A stretch of DNA of 64,000 nt from Iocasia fonsfrigidae (lineage in GTDB: Bacteria; Bacillota; Halanaerobiia; Halanaerobiales; DTU029), in NCBI RefSeq assembly GCF_017751145.1, contig NZ_CP046640.1, positions 2,150,137-2,214,136 of the forward strand. The letters are read 5' to 3'. Both the position numbers and the translations under genes were made by a program. The notes under the pieces were generated by a model. It was not told the DNA's origin. It did no database searches and saw only the letters and a program-made list of their open reading frames with translations. Positions 52,692 to 62,228 of this stretch are shown here, piece after piece (within the stretch, counting starts at the first letter, position 1; each line of letters starts with the position of its first letter).

Positions 52692-54488
52692 CTAAATCAA
52701 TCCCTCTAATTTAATAACAAATTCATTAAAAGTATTTATAGCAGATTTAATTGGTTCTGGTGAACTCATATCTACACCAGCAGTTTTCAATAGATTTATG
52801 GGGTAATCTGAATCACCACTCTTTAAAAAGTTAAGATAATCCCTTACTGCTGATTCCCCCTCATTTAATATTTTTGCTGCCAGAGCAGTGGCTGCAGAAA
52901 AACCTGTGGCATATTTATAGACATAAAAATTATAATAAAAATGAGGGATTCGTGCCCATTCGAGATCAATTTCTTTATCAAGTACAACCTTACTACCATA
53001 ATAAGTTTTATTTAATTTATGATAGACCTCCTGTAGAAACTGTGGTGTAAGTGGATTTCCTTTTTCTACAGTTTGATGGATTATTTTTTCGAATTCAGCA
53101 AACATAGTCTGTCTGAAAACAGTCCCCCTGAACTGCTCCAAATAATGGTTTATTAAGTATTTCTTTTCTTCTTTATCATTAGTCTTTTTAAGCAAGTGGT
53201 GTATCAAGAGTGTTTCATTAAGTGTTGAAGCCACTTCTGCCACAAAAATCTTATAGTTAGCATAAACATAGGGTTGATTTTTATTTGAATAATAACTATG
53301 TAAGGCATGCCCCATTTCATGAGCAAGAGTAAATACATTATCAAGACCTTCTGTATAATTTAACAGAACATAAGGATGGACACCATAACACCCAGAAGAA
53401 TATGCTCCTGACCTTTTACCCCTATTCTCATAGACATCTATCCAAGCAGAATTATATCCTTTTTCCAGTAATGAAATATACTCCTCACCAAGTGGTTGGA
53501 GACCTGCTTTAACTGTTTCCTTGGCCTCATCAAATGACATTTTTATCTCTATATTACTAATCAGTGGAGTATAAATATCGTACATATGTAGTTGTTTAAC
53601 ACCCAATATTTTTTTACGAAGGTCAATATACTTATACATAGGCTCCAGATTATCTTTGACAGTTTTTATCAAATTATCATATACATCGACCGAAATATTA
53701 TCATCATCGAGTGCAGCCTCTAACGCAGAATTATACTTGCGTGTTTTACTGTAGAATATATGCCCCTTTACAGATGTATTTAAGACAGTTGCAAAAGTAT
53801 TGATAAATTCATCATATTTATTATAAAGGGCAGTGAAGGCTTCTTTCCTGACCCTTCTATCTTTACTCCGCAGAAATTCAATATACCTTCCATGGGTTAA
53901 TCTTACTTCCTCATTATTCTCATCTTTAATAACAGGAAATACCAGATCAGCATTATTTAACATGCCAAAGATATTCCCTGGACCCTGAGCCAGGTCGCCC
54001 GCCATGGCCAGTATTTCTTCCTCCCTAGCTGATAAATAATGTTCTTTTTGTCTTAATACATTTTTCAAAAGATGTTGATATAATTGCAGTCCCTGATTTC
54101 CCTCTAAATATTCCCTAAGCTGTGTAGATGATAAGGTTAATATTTCTGGAATCATAAAGGAGGTTGCACTGGCAACCCTATTATATAATCCCTGTGCCCT
54201 ATCATATAATCCCTGATATTTCTGATTATTAGTATCTTCATCCTGTTTCATATGGGCATAGGCATATAATCTGCTGACGATCTCCTCTATCTCCATAATA
54301 AGATTTAATCCAGCAAGTAAACTATCAGCAGAATCCGTCAATCCCCCTTGATAAGATTTAACCTCTTTTAATAATCCTTCAACCTTTGTAAAACCATCCT
54401 CCCATAATTCCTCACTTGCATAAATATCAGTCAAATTCCATTTAAATTTATCATCAATCTCCTCACGTAAAGGTAACTCTCTGGCCAT
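52692..54488 (-). CDS. pepF: Oligoendopeptidase F
   Basis: This M3B zinc peptidase degrades short peptides in the cytoplasm. The active site HEMGHALHSYYS lies near residue 387, and the N-terminal oligoendopeptidase domain (KWNLTDIYASEELW) is typical. I choose ATG 54488 (MARELPLREEI), 598 aa, preceded by AAGGAAGAG; an ATG at 54518 is possible. It overlaps the end of ogt by 26 bp. Confidence 0.94.
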   Translation of the reverse strand: MARELPLREEIDDKFKWNLTDIYASEELWEDGFTKVEGLLKEVKSYQGGLTDSADSLLAGLNLIMEIEEIVSRLYAYAHMKQDEDTNNQKYQGLYDRAQGLYNRVASATSFMIPEILTLSSTQLREYLEGNQGLQLYQHLLKNVLRQKEHYLSAREEEILAMAGDLAQGPGNIFGMLNNADLVFPVIKDENNEEVRLTHGRYIEFLRSKDRRVRKEAFTALYNKYDEFINTFATVLNTSVKGHIFYSKTRKYNSALEAALDDDNISVDVYDNLIKTVKDNLEPMYKYIDLRKKILGVKQLHMYDIYTPLISNIEIKMSFDEAKETVKAGLQPLGEEYISLLEKGYNSAWIDVYENRGKRSGAYSSGCYGVHPYVLLNYTEGLDNVFTLAHEMGHALHSYYSNKNQPYVYANYKIFVAEVASTLNETLLIHHLLKKTNDKEEKKYLINHYLEQFRGTVFRQTMFAEFEKIIHQTVEKGNPLTPQFLQEVYHKLNKTYYGSKVVLDKEIDLEWARIPHFYYNFYVYKYATGFSAATALAAKILNEGESAVRDYLNFLKSGDSDYPINLLKTAGVDMSSPEPIKSAINTFNEFVIKLEGLI

Positions 54489-54975
54489 TAATCTCTTCCT
54501 TTCTATATTTATTTTCATGCTTTATCAGCCATTCTTTCCTATTTAGTCCCCCATTATATCCTGTTAAATCACCATTTGAAACAATAATCCGATGACAGGG
54601 TACAAGAATTGGGATGGGGTTAGATCTGCTGGCATTTCCAACCGCCCTAACGGCCTGTGGATTACCTATAGCTTCAGCAATCTCTTTATATGTGCTTTTT
54701 TCACCATAGGGTATTTTTACAAGTTCATTCCAGACCTGAAGCTGGAACCTGGTTCCTGTCAATATTAATGGTAGCTCAAAAGACCTTAATTTACCAATAA
54801 AATATGCATTTAATTGTTCATAAATATCATTATAATAATCAGAAACTAAGTTTTTATTATATTCATTTACAGGATCCCTTTGCTTATCAACATAATCTAT
54901 CTTTATAATACCCTTTTTCTTAAAAAATATATTCAATAATCCAATTGGAGAGGGATACACAAAATTCATAACCAT
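54463..54975 (-). CDS. ogt: Methylated-DNA--protein-cysteine methyltransferase
   Basis: This suicide repair protein removes alkyl groups from O6-guanine. The active-site motif VPCHRII is present near residue 135, with AVGNASRSNPIP before it and the helix-turn-helix YKEIAEAIGNPQAVRAVG. The start ATG 54975 (MVMNFVYPSPIG) lies seven nt after GAGG; earlier ATGs reach into the neighbouring gene. It is about 170 aa and translationally coupled to pepF. Confidence 0.93.
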   Translation of the reverse strand: MVMNFVYPSPIGLLNIFFKKKGIIKIDYVDKQRDPVNEYNKNLVSDYYNDIYEQLNAYFIGKLRSFELPLILTGTRFQLQVWNELVKIPYGEKSTYKEIAEAIGNPQAVRAVGNASRSNPIPILVPCHRIIVSNGDLTGYNGGLNRKEWLIKHENKYRKEEINGQRVTFT

Positions 54976-54985
54976 ACACATACCT

Positions 54986-56845
54986 CTATTCATACCCCCT
55001 GTAAAAAGATATATCATCTGCTGTACTACAGTTTTTCAAAAATGACCCCAATATAATATATGCCTCTCTTCTGTTTAATACACGGTCAATCCTAATATTT
55101 TCAATTATATAATCAGGTATTAATTCATTGCTTATAGCCTGATGATAATATTCATCACCTGAAAGTCCTTCAATAGATTTACTGGCAGCTACCAGGAGTA
55201 GTTTAGCAGCCTGATTTCGTGTAAGACTTTGTGTACTACTAACTGATTCTAAACCGCCTGGAACCCACTCATATAAGATATCTGCCTGTCTCCTGATTAA
55301 ACCTTCAGCTATTTTATGGGCAAAATGCCGCTCAGTTATCGTGGATTTTAATTTGAAGTCATTATTATAACCACCATTAAGCAATCCCCAGGAAATTAAT
55401 TCTTCAAGATAAGGGAGTAATACTTGATCCTCTATTATTTCTTTATTAGTCTCTTTACTATAAATTTTAAGTAAAGAATCCAGTCCCAATTCCTGCTGTA
55501 TCGAATTAATCATCTCATTATCTGTAATTAATTCTGGAATGTTTTTATTATTTTCCAGGGCATAAGCTGCTGCAATACCAGCTGCCTCACCACAGGCCAT
55601 TCCTGTAGGTAAAACCCGACTGCTGGAGGCTGCCAGAGAACTAAAACCACTACTCCTACCAACAACCATCATATTCTTGAAATTATGCGGTAGTAAAGAC
55701 CTTAGTGGAATACCATATATTATGGGATTAAATAAAACATAACCAGTATTATCTGTACCAGATGCCTGATAATCAAGGGGATAAGACCCTAAAGCAATAG
55801 TATCATTGAAAACCCTATTATTAAATAAATCTGTTATCTTTAATTGATAACGAGCTACTACATGTCTACTCTCTCTAACATATAATTCCGGTAAGTAATC
55901 TATTATTTCAGCCTTTTCAAAACCTCTAAAATTAGTTTTTAGAAATTCAAGGACATTAGCAGCTTCTCTTTTTCCTCTATTGTATGCTCTAGATATTGAT
56001 TTTTTATCAAGGGGGTCAGTATCAAAAATCAACATGGAATTTATATAGACTTCATAATTACCACTTTGTTTATCTTTTTCCATTACAATATTTAACCCGC
56101 GCATCCTGATATTATTATCTAAGGGCTGGTATAGTTCACCAACCCTGACAAAACCCCAGGCATGGTCATCCTTCATATGTGCTAAACCATATCGCTGACT
56201 TCTCACTTCCTGCATGATACCATCCCCATTAACATTACCTAGATGAAGAACCATTGTAAGCGCCATATGTCTTTCGGGGAGTCCTATATCTGCACCACCA
56301 GTAAAATAATCTGCCCCTGCTATTGCTGCAAGGTCTGCATCTTGACTGGCATCTATTAACATTGAGGGGTAAAGGTGGATATCTTCTGAATTGCGACTAA
56401 CTATAATTTCTTTAACCATACCATCATTAACCTGCAGGCTCTTGATCGTGACCCCACTATAGACTGTTAAATTTTCTTCGCGGAAAATAAGTTTTTCAAA
56501 GGCTTTTTCAGCCGCATCTATAGAGAAAACAACCCTATTAGCAAGCATATGATGCCATTCAGCAAAAATTCCTTTATTTAAATTTCTTTGATCAGGACCA
56601 TAATTTAGATCTAAGAAATTCAAACCTCCATATGTCATTAACCCACCTGGTTTATCTCGTTCCATTAATAATAATGTATTATAACCCTGTCTGGCAGCAG
56701 CAACTGCAGCCATTACACCTTCCGGTTCTCCTCCATATACTACAATAGAAAATTCATTCTCCAGTTCAGCAGCTGATAAACTGTTAAATATACTCGCCGA
56801 GATCAAAAAAAACACTATTATAAGTAAAATATTTTTTGCCCTCAA
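54986..56845 (-). CDS. Exported FAD-dependent oxidoreductase with degenerate SLH-like C-terminus
   Basis: A Sec-type signal peptide (about residues 1-26) precedes a FAD_oxidored-family domain with the dinucleotide fold SIVVYGGEPEGVMAAVAAARQ and DASQDADLAAIAGAD. From about residue 470 the protein shows segments like weak S-layer homology units (YLEELISWGLLNGGYNNDFK, LTRNQAAKLLL, LNRREAYIILG). The family is often linked to polysaccharide or xenobiotic use; the substrate is unknown. Export of an FAD enzyme by the Sec route is unusual. The gene is 10 bp upstream of ogt. Confidence 0.8.
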   Translation of the reverse strand: MRAKNILLIIVFFLISASIFNSLSAAELENEFSIVVYGGEPEGVMAAVAAARQGYNTLLLMERDKPGGLMTYGGLNFLDLNYGPDQRNLNKGIFAEWHHMLANRVVFSIDAAEKAFEKLIFREENLTVYSGVTIKSLQVNDGMVKEIIVSRNSEDIHLYPSMLIDASQDADLAAIAGADYFTGGADIGLPERHMALTMVLHLGNVNGDGIMQEVRSQRYGLAHMKDDHAWGFVRVGELYQPLDNNIRMRGLNIVMEKDKQSGNYEVYINSMLIFDTDPLDKKSISRAYNRGKREAANVLEFLKTNFRGFEKAEIIDYLPELYVRESRHVVARYQLKITDLFNNRVFNDTIALGSYPLDYQASGTDNTGYVLFNPIIYGIPLRSLLPHNFKNMMVVGRSSGFSSLAASSSRVLPTGMACGEAAGIAAAYALENNKNIPELITDNEMINSIQQELGLDSLLKIYSKETNKEIIEDQVLLPYLEELISWGLLNGGYNNDFKLKSTITERHFAHKIAEGLIRRQADILYEWVPGGLESVSSTQSLTRNQAAKLLLVAASKSIEGLSGDEYYHQAISNELIPDYIIENIRIDRVLNRREAYIILGSFLKNCSTADDISFYRGYE

Positions 56846-57020
56846 TTACTACACCCCTTTATTATCAATATAACATTTAATAAAAATATTAGATAGAATA
56901 CTGCAGACTAATTTTACTCTTGCACATTTACTATATTTCTATATCTCTTATTAAATACCTGCCGACTGTATATGATTTTATCTGATATATCTTAAAAAGC
57001 TTAATATAAAATATAATTGA

Positions 57021-57070
57021 TAATCAATTCTTAATTATGCAATGAAAGTTCATTATAAAAGATGCTTAAC
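57021..57070. repeat. Partial copy of the structured repeat family (end segment)
   Basis: Read on the minus strand from 57068, TTAAGCATCTTTTATAATGA continues into GAACTTTCATTGCATAATTA. It aligns with the right end of copy A (TTAAGGCTCTTTCATAATAG and onward to TTGCATAATTGA). The interior loop and stems are absent. It looks like a solo end or a deleted copy. Confidence 0.55.
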
Positions 57071-57083
57071 TATTAATTCGAGC

Positions 57084-57119
57084 TAAAAATACCACCTTTA
57101 ATAAATAAAAGAAGGTGGT
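57084..57119 (-). terminator. Terminator-like hairpin in the 56846-57304 spacer
   Basis: ACCACCTT (57091-57098) pairs with AAGGTGGT (57112-57119), followed on the minus strand by ATTTTTAG. It is probably the end of the VIT-type transporter transcript, though 185 bp past its stop. Confidence 0.7.
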
Positions 57120-57184
57120 TATAGATATATCTTAATTAAATAAAAATTTATATAAAAAGTCTACACAATACTTAACAGTCCTGC

Positions 57185-57247
57185 AATACCAGCATGTTTT
57201 ACATATAATTCCTAATAGCATTAGATTTTCTCCAAAACACTGGTATT
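57185..57247. repeat. Imperfect inverted repeat downstream of the VIT-type gene
   Basis: AATACCAGCATGTTTT (57185-57200) is nearly complementary to AAAACACTGGTATT (57234-57247), leaving a 33-nt AT-rich loop. There is no T-tract and no reading frame. The rest of the spacer (56846-57020 and 57120-57184) shows nothing I can name. Confidence 0.5.
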
Positions 57248-57304
57248 ACTATCCTTCCTGATAAAATATATTACTTAATTATATTTATAAAAACAGAATA
57301 ATAT

Positions 57305-58183
57305 TTATATATCTACACCAAGAGTTACTCTGACCACTATACCAATTACAAAGGATAATAAAGCAACACCTAGACTAATAGAGGTCATCTCTAAAAAACG
57401 TTTCTTAAAATCAAGGTCTTTTGCTACAGAAATATAGAAATTAAAGATAAAGATAATCATAATAGCAGCAACTATGGTTAAAGAAAGTGAAAACAAATAA
57501 TTACTTATTAATAAATAAGGTAGTATTAAGAAAAATACAGTTAAAATATAGGCCCCTCCTGTATATAGAGATGATTTCAAGGCATGACTATGGCTACTCT
57601 CTGATTTTGTTGATAAATATTCTGAAGCAGCCATCGAAAAAGAAGCCGCTATACCAGTAATCATACCAGCTAAAGCAATCAATCTGGTATTCTTAAGGGC
57701 AAAACTTAAACCAGCTAGTGTACCAGTTAATTCCACAAGGGCGTCATTTAAACCCAAAACAATTGACCCCACATATTGAAGGCGCTCTTCCTCCAGAAGG
57801 GCTATTAATTCCTCTTCATGTCTATCTTCATCATCAACAATCTTTGCCGCTGCTGGAATCTCTCTGGAAATATCCTGATATATATCCTGTGCTTCAACTT
57901 CACCACGTTCCATAAGTTTTATGCTAAAAGTCAACCCTAAGATGAGAGCCAAACAGTAATAAAAATAAACCTTAAACCAGTTAGGCTTTACATCCCGACC
58001 GGTATATTCCTTCCAGAACTTATAATGAGTCAGTTCATCACTGGCTATACTTAACAGCACTTCTTTATTACCCTGATTAGTAATTCGCCTGGCCAGTCTA
58101 GTATATATCTGATATTCAGTAATCTCATTTTTTTGTAAAACCGATAAGATATTAACAGTTTCATTACTGATTGATTTATTCAT
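57305..58183 (-). CDS. Rubrerythrin-VIT1 fusion metal transporter
   Basis: An N-terminal ferritin-like/rubrerythrin domain (about residues 1-125; KNEITEYQIYTRLARR, ASDELTHYKFW, DDEDRHEEELI supply Glu and His ligands) is fused to a VIT1/CCC1 membrane domain. The latter has about five helices, LGLNDALVELTGTLAGLSFA and SMAASEYLSTKSE. Such fusions (MbfA-like) export iron or manganese across the membrane. The start ATG 58183 (MNKSISNETV) follows GGTGGAG closely. It appears to be a single gene. Confidence 0.88.
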   Translation of the reverse strand: MNKSISNETVNILSVLQKNEITEYQIYTRLARRITNQGNKEVLLSIASDELTHYKFWKEYTGRDVKPNWFKVYFYYCLALILGLTFSIKLMERGEVEAQDIYQDISREIPAAAKIVDDEDRHEEELIALLEEERLQYVGSIVLGLNDALVELTGTLAGLSFALKNTRLIALAGMITGIAASFSMAASEYLSTKSESSHSHALKSSLYTGGAYILTVFFLILPYLLISNYLFSLSLTIVAAIMIIFIFNFYISVAKDLDFKKRFLEMTSISLGVALLSFVIGIVVRVTLGVDI

Positions 58184-58308
58184 AAACTCCACCGATATTA
58201 TAAACAATATTATATTATCGGCTGCCACCTCCAATCCTAAACCATAGTTTTCTTACTCTAAACAAAAACCACAGAAAATCAAATAACTGCGGCAAATAAT
58301 ATATTATC

Positions 58309-58575
58309 CTAAGCAAATTTATAGTGTTTTTTTACATCCTTTTTTATCTTCCAGAAGCAGTCTAATCCCTTCGGAAAAGTAACCAGCTCTCCAGCAGAAA
58401 ATTCCACTTTCTGCCCATCTGTTTCAACAATCACTTCTCCTTCCAACAAGTAACAAACCTCTTCCTCATCATAATACCAGGGGAATTCTGAAGCCTCTTT
58501 TTCCCATACTGGCCATGACTTAACACCCAGTTCTTTTAACCTATCCTCACTTGGTTTTTCAACAGTAATTTTCAT
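58309..58575 (-). CDS. Small cupin-domain protein
   Basis: The single-domain cupin has about 88 aa: KSWPVWEKEASEFPWYYDEE, CYLLEGEVIVETDGQ and AGELVTFPKGLDCFWKI. This pattern is the Cupin_3 (DUF861/EutQ-like) type, with a tryptophan-rich front. The function is unknown; family members bind small ligands or have lost metal sites. The start ATG 58575 is 10 nt from GGGGG. Confidence 0.85.
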   Translation of the reverse strand: MKITVEKPSEDRLKELGVKSWPVWEKEASEFPWYYDEEEVCYLLEGEVIVETDGQKVEFSAGELVTFPKGLDCFWKIKKDVKKHYKFA

Positions 58576-58681
58576 TATAGTACATCCCCCCAACAGATAT
58601 TTCATTGAAGTCTATTTATACCTAACAACCATCTTAATATAGTTTTCCCTTATTTGTTTAAGAAAATAATTTTTATACTCA

Positions 58682-59899
58682 TTACTGTTTATCAAGTTCA
58701 AAAGATTCATGTAAAATTTCTAGGGCCTTATCAGCATCATCAGCATTGATTAAACAGGACACCTTAATATCAGAAGTAGTAATCATTTGGATGTTGATCT
58801 TATTTTCTCCTAAAGCGGTAAACATTTTAGCAGCTATCCCTGGAGTAGTAATCATACCAGCACCAACGATTGAAACCTTGGCTACATCTTGATCAATTTC
58901 TACTCCATCTGAACCAATTTCATTTGAAACTTTCATAATATATTCTTTATTCTTAATCAGATCTTCTTTATTAACTGTAAAAGTAATATCATTTTCCTTG
59001 TTATGCTGTAAATTTTGTATAATCATATCAACATTAATATTATTTTCAGCAAGCCTGGTAAATAATTGACCCGCTATACCAGGTTCATCTGGAACCTGTT
59101 GAACTGTAATCTTAACCTCATCCTTATCATAAGTTATACCAGTAACACTTTTTCTCTTTTCCATTTCATCCATCCCTTCAACAATTGTACCTGGTCTATA
59201 GTTAAAACTTGAAGCAATATATAATTTTAAGTTATATGATTTAGCCAGTTCTACTGAACGCGGATGTAAAACCTTGGCACCAAGATTAGCTAATTCTAGC
59301 ATTTCCTCATAAGAAATATAATCAAGTTTTGCTGCTGAAGAAACAATCCTGGGGTCAGTAGTATATATTCCATCAACATCTGAATATATTTCACACCTGT
59401 CGGCGTTTAATGATATAGCCAGAGCAACTGCAGTTGTATCTGAACCACCGCGACCTAAAGTAGTAAAATCATCCTGTGAATTTATCCCCTGAAAACCTGC
59501 TACTACAATTATTTTGCCTTCCTCCAGCTCGTTACGCAATCTACTATTATCAATATTCATTATCTCTGCCTTACTATGGTGGTCATCTGTTTCAATTTTT
59601 ACCTGACTACCAGTAAGTGAAATTGCTTTATAACCTTTTTCCTGAATAGCCATTGTTAATAAAGCTATTGATACCTGTTCCCCAGTAGTTAGTAACATAT
59701 CAAATTCTCGCGGGTTAGGTTGATCAGTAATCTGCTTCATTAAACCAATCAATTCATCGGTAGTATCACCCATAGCGGAGACAACTACAACTACTTCATG
59801 TCCTTTTTTATATTCTTTAATAACCCTATCTGCTACATTATTTATTTTCTCTATATTAGCGACCGAAGTACCCCCATATTTTTGTACAATTAATGCCAT
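58682..59899 (-). CDS. lysC: Aspartate kinase (LysC type)
   Basis: This is the second aspartate kinase of the window, placed with hom and thrB, so it likely feeds threonine, methionine and lysine. The kinase motif VQKYGGTSVANIEKI and LGRGGSDTTAVAL are present, followed by two ACT domains for feedback inhibition. ATG 59899 follows GAGG. At 405 aa it contains an internal beta-subunit region as in Bacillus LysC. No lysine riboswitch precedes it because it lies within the thrB-hom-lysC unit. Confidence 0.94.
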   Translation of the reverse strand: MALIVQKYGGTSVANIEKINNVADRVIKEYKKGHEVVVVVSAMGDTTDELIGLMKQITDQPNPREFDMLLTTGEQVSIALLTMAIQEKGYKAISLTGSQVKIETDDHHSKAEIMNIDNSRLRNELEEGKIIVVAGFQGINSQDDFTTLGRGGSDTTAVALAISLNADRCEIYSDVDGIYTTDPRIVSSAAKLDYISYEEMLELANLGAKVLHPRSVELAKSYNLKLYIASSFNYRPGTIVEGMDEMEKRKSVTGITYDKDEVKITVQQVPDEPGIAGQLFTRLAENNINVDMIIQNLQHNKENDITFTVNKEDLIKNKEYIMKVSNEIGSDGVEIDQDVAKVSIVGAGMITTPGIAAKMFTALGENKINIQMITTSDIKVSCLINADDADKALEILHESFELDKQ

Positions 59900-59931
59900 C
59901 TTATCATCCTCATTTCTGCCAGAATAAATAT

Positions 59932-61215
59932 TTATAGTTCTTCAACACGTATTAAATTTTTTATTGATATTACATCATCTAACCCCTTGATAGCTGTCAG
60001 TGATTTGTTAATATTCTCTTCTTTTACCTGATGGGTAACCAGTACAATTGGCACAATCTCTGACAAACGGTGTTTCTGGATTACTGAGGCAAGACTGACC
60101 TGGTTTTCACCAAATATCTTTGTTATCTGGGCAAGTACACCGGGTTTATCTTTGACCTGTAAGCGTAGATAAAATGAGTTTTCAACCTGACTAATATTAA
60201 CTAAATCATGATTATAAATTGAATCCAGATTATCTACTTCAGGCCTCTGGTAGTATATATCTCTAGCAGCCTGCATAATATCTGCTACAACTGCACTGGC
60301 AGTAGGCATCCTACCGGCACCCTGACCATATGACATTACATCTCCAACTGCATCACCATGTAAATATATGGCATTATAGACGTCATTGACCAATGCCAGG
60401 GGGTGTTCTTTTGATATAAAGGCTGGGTGTACCCTGACATCAAGACCATCTTGATGATATTTAGCAATAGCCAGTAATTTTATAACATACCCTAATTCTT
60501 CTGCTAATTTTATATCCTCTAGTTCTATGCCTTCAATACCCTCTACATAGACCCCATTTAGATCTATTGATGTCTCAAAGGCTATCGATGATAATATTGA
60601 AATCTTATAGGCAGCATCTGCCCCACTTATATCAGAATGAGGGTCCCTTTCAGCATAACCTAAGCTCTGTGCTTCAGCCAATACTTCATCAAATTCACGT
60701 TCCTCATTAGTCATTTTAGTTAAGATATAATTTGTTGTACCATTTAAAATACCATAGAGTCTCTCAATTTTATTGGCTGCAAATGATTCCTTAAGTGGCC
60801 TTATAACTGGTATTCCACCTGCAACACTGCCTTCATAATTTATCTGGACACCCTTTTCCCTGGCCAGCCCCATTATTTCCTGTTCATATTTAGCGATCAC
60901 CAGTTTATTGGCAGTTACAACACTCTTTCCACTATTAAGTGCTGCAATAATATAATTATAGGCTGGGTTTTCACCACCAATTAATTCAACAAGCAAGTCA
61001 ATATCCTTATTATTTATTATTTCATCAATATCATCAGTTAATATCTGATCATCAAAATCAAGATCACGCTGTTTATCCTTATCCTTGACCAGCACCTTCT
61101 CTATTTTTAAATCAGTGCCAACCTTTCTTTTAATTGTTTCAGCATGTTTTTCTAAAATAGAAAAAACACCACTACCTACAGTCCCTAATCCCAAAAGACC
61201 TATCTTAATCATCAT
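59932..61215 (-). CDS. hom: Homoserine dehydrogenase
   Basis: It reduces aspartate semialdehyde to homoserine. The N-terminal NAD(P) fold GLLGLGTVGSGVF, the catalytic core GTTNYILTKM and SLGYAERDPHSDISGADAA, and a C-terminal ACT domain (about 350-427) are visible. The start is ATG 61215 or the next ATG 61212, overlapping the thrB stop in an ATGA junction. The length of 427 aa is normal. Confidence 0.96.
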   Translation of the reverse strand: MMIKIGLLGLGTVGSGVFSILEKHAETIKRKVGTDLKIEKVLVKDKDKQRDLDFDDQILTDDIDEIINNKDIDLLVELIGGENPAYNYIIAALNSGKSVVTANKLVIAKYEQEIMGLAREKGVQINYEGSVAGGIPVIRPLKESFAANKIERLYGILNGTTNYILTKMTNEEREFDEVLAEAQSLGYAERDPHSDISGADAAYKISILSSIAFETSIDLNGVYVEGIEGIELEDIKLAEELGYVIKLLAIAKYHQDGLDVRVHPAFISKEHPLALVNDVYNAIYLHGDAVGDVMSYGQGAGRMPTASAVVADIMQAARDIYYQRPEVDNLDSIYNHDLVNISQVENSFYLRLQVKDKPGVLAQITKIFGENQVSLASVIQKHRLSEIVPIVLVTHQVKEENINKSLTAIKGLDDVISIKNLIRVEEL

Positions 61216-62126
61216 TTCACCCCAGTTTTTTCTACTTGAATTCCTTTGTTGTCTACTTCTGTAATAATATAAGTACTATTAATATTAAACTCAGCAAATT
61301 CAGCTGCCATGTTTTGACCAATTAATTCTTCGTCCTGCTTACAAAAAGCAAGTAATGAAGGTCCAGCACCACTTAAGGCCACACCCAGAGCACCTGACTG
61401 ATAGGCAATTTTTAATAATTTATGAAACCCAGGAATCAAATCTGCCCGATAGTCCTGATGGAGTCGATCCTCCATGGCTGACCTTAATTTAGACCAATCA
61501 TTATCATAAAAACAGGCTGTTAATAGAGCTGTCCTACTCTGATTAAAAATGGCATCCCGATATTGAATCTTATCTGGTAGAACACTACGTAAATCCTCAG
61601 TCTTAAGCTGAAAATCCGGTATAATCATTACGATTTTTAAATTATTAGAGACAGTCATTTTTTTATATACAAGACCATTATCACCCATAACATTAATAAC
61701 AAATCCCCCTTTTAAAGCAGGGAGGACATTATCCGGGTGACCCTCTATTTCAACTGAAAAATCAATAATTTCCTGTTCTGTATAGGGCTTACCCATTAAG
61801 ATATTAGCAGCCACCAATCCAGCAGTAACTGCTGTAGCACTACTACCCATACCCCTGGCAAAAGGTATATTTATTTCTTCAATAATTTTTAAGCCTGTAA
61901 ACTCCTTACCCCTTTTATTAAAAAGGAATTTCATTGCTTGATATAATAGATTATCCTCCTGAGGGATTTCAAAAATTTCACCAGTACTTTTATCCCTTAT
62001 TATTAGATCAATACCCCTATCAATCTCAGAAAAGATAAAGGTATTATAGACCTTCATAGCCAGTCCAAGTGTATCAAAGCCCGGCCCTAAATTAGCTGAT
62101 GTAGCAGGAACCTTTAATTTTAACAT
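61212..62126 (-). CDS. thrB: Homoserine kinase
   Basis: This GHMP kinase phosphorylates homoserine on the way to threonine. The ATP motif PFARGMGSSATAVTAGL (about residue 88), the start VPATSANLGPGFDTLG and the late LSGAGPSLLAF are diagnostic. It has 304 aa. thrB is first in this three-gene unit. thrC is not in the window. Confidence 0.96.
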   Translation of the reverse strand: MLKLKVPATSANLGPGFDTLGLAMKVYNTFIFSEIDRGIDLIIRDKSTGEIFEIPQEDNLLYQAMKFLFNKRGKEFTGLKIIEEINIPFARGMGSSATAVTAGLVAANILMGKPYTEQEIIDFSVEIEGHPDNVLPALKGGFVINVMGDNGLVYKKMTVSNNLKIVMIIPDFQLKTEDLRSVLPDKIQYRDAIFNQSRTALLTACFYDNDWSKLRSAMEDRLHQDYRADLIPGFHKLLKIAYQSGALGVALSGAGPSLLAFCKQDEELIGQNMAAEFAEFNINSTYIITEVDNKGIQVEKTGVK

Positions 62127-62189
62127 AGGTTAAACCCCTCTAGAATTTATTAAGACAAGTTTTATTTTTGTATATTTTATCACTAACTT

Positions 62190-62228
62190 TTAAAAAAAAC
62201 AAGGCCTTTTTAGATAATTGCCTTGTTT
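62190..62228 (-). terminator. argH terminator
   Basis: AAACAAGGC (minus strand, 62228-62220) pairs with GCCTTGTTT (62205-62197), followed by a run of T residues. The hairpin overlaps the last codons of argH. Confidence 0.88.
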
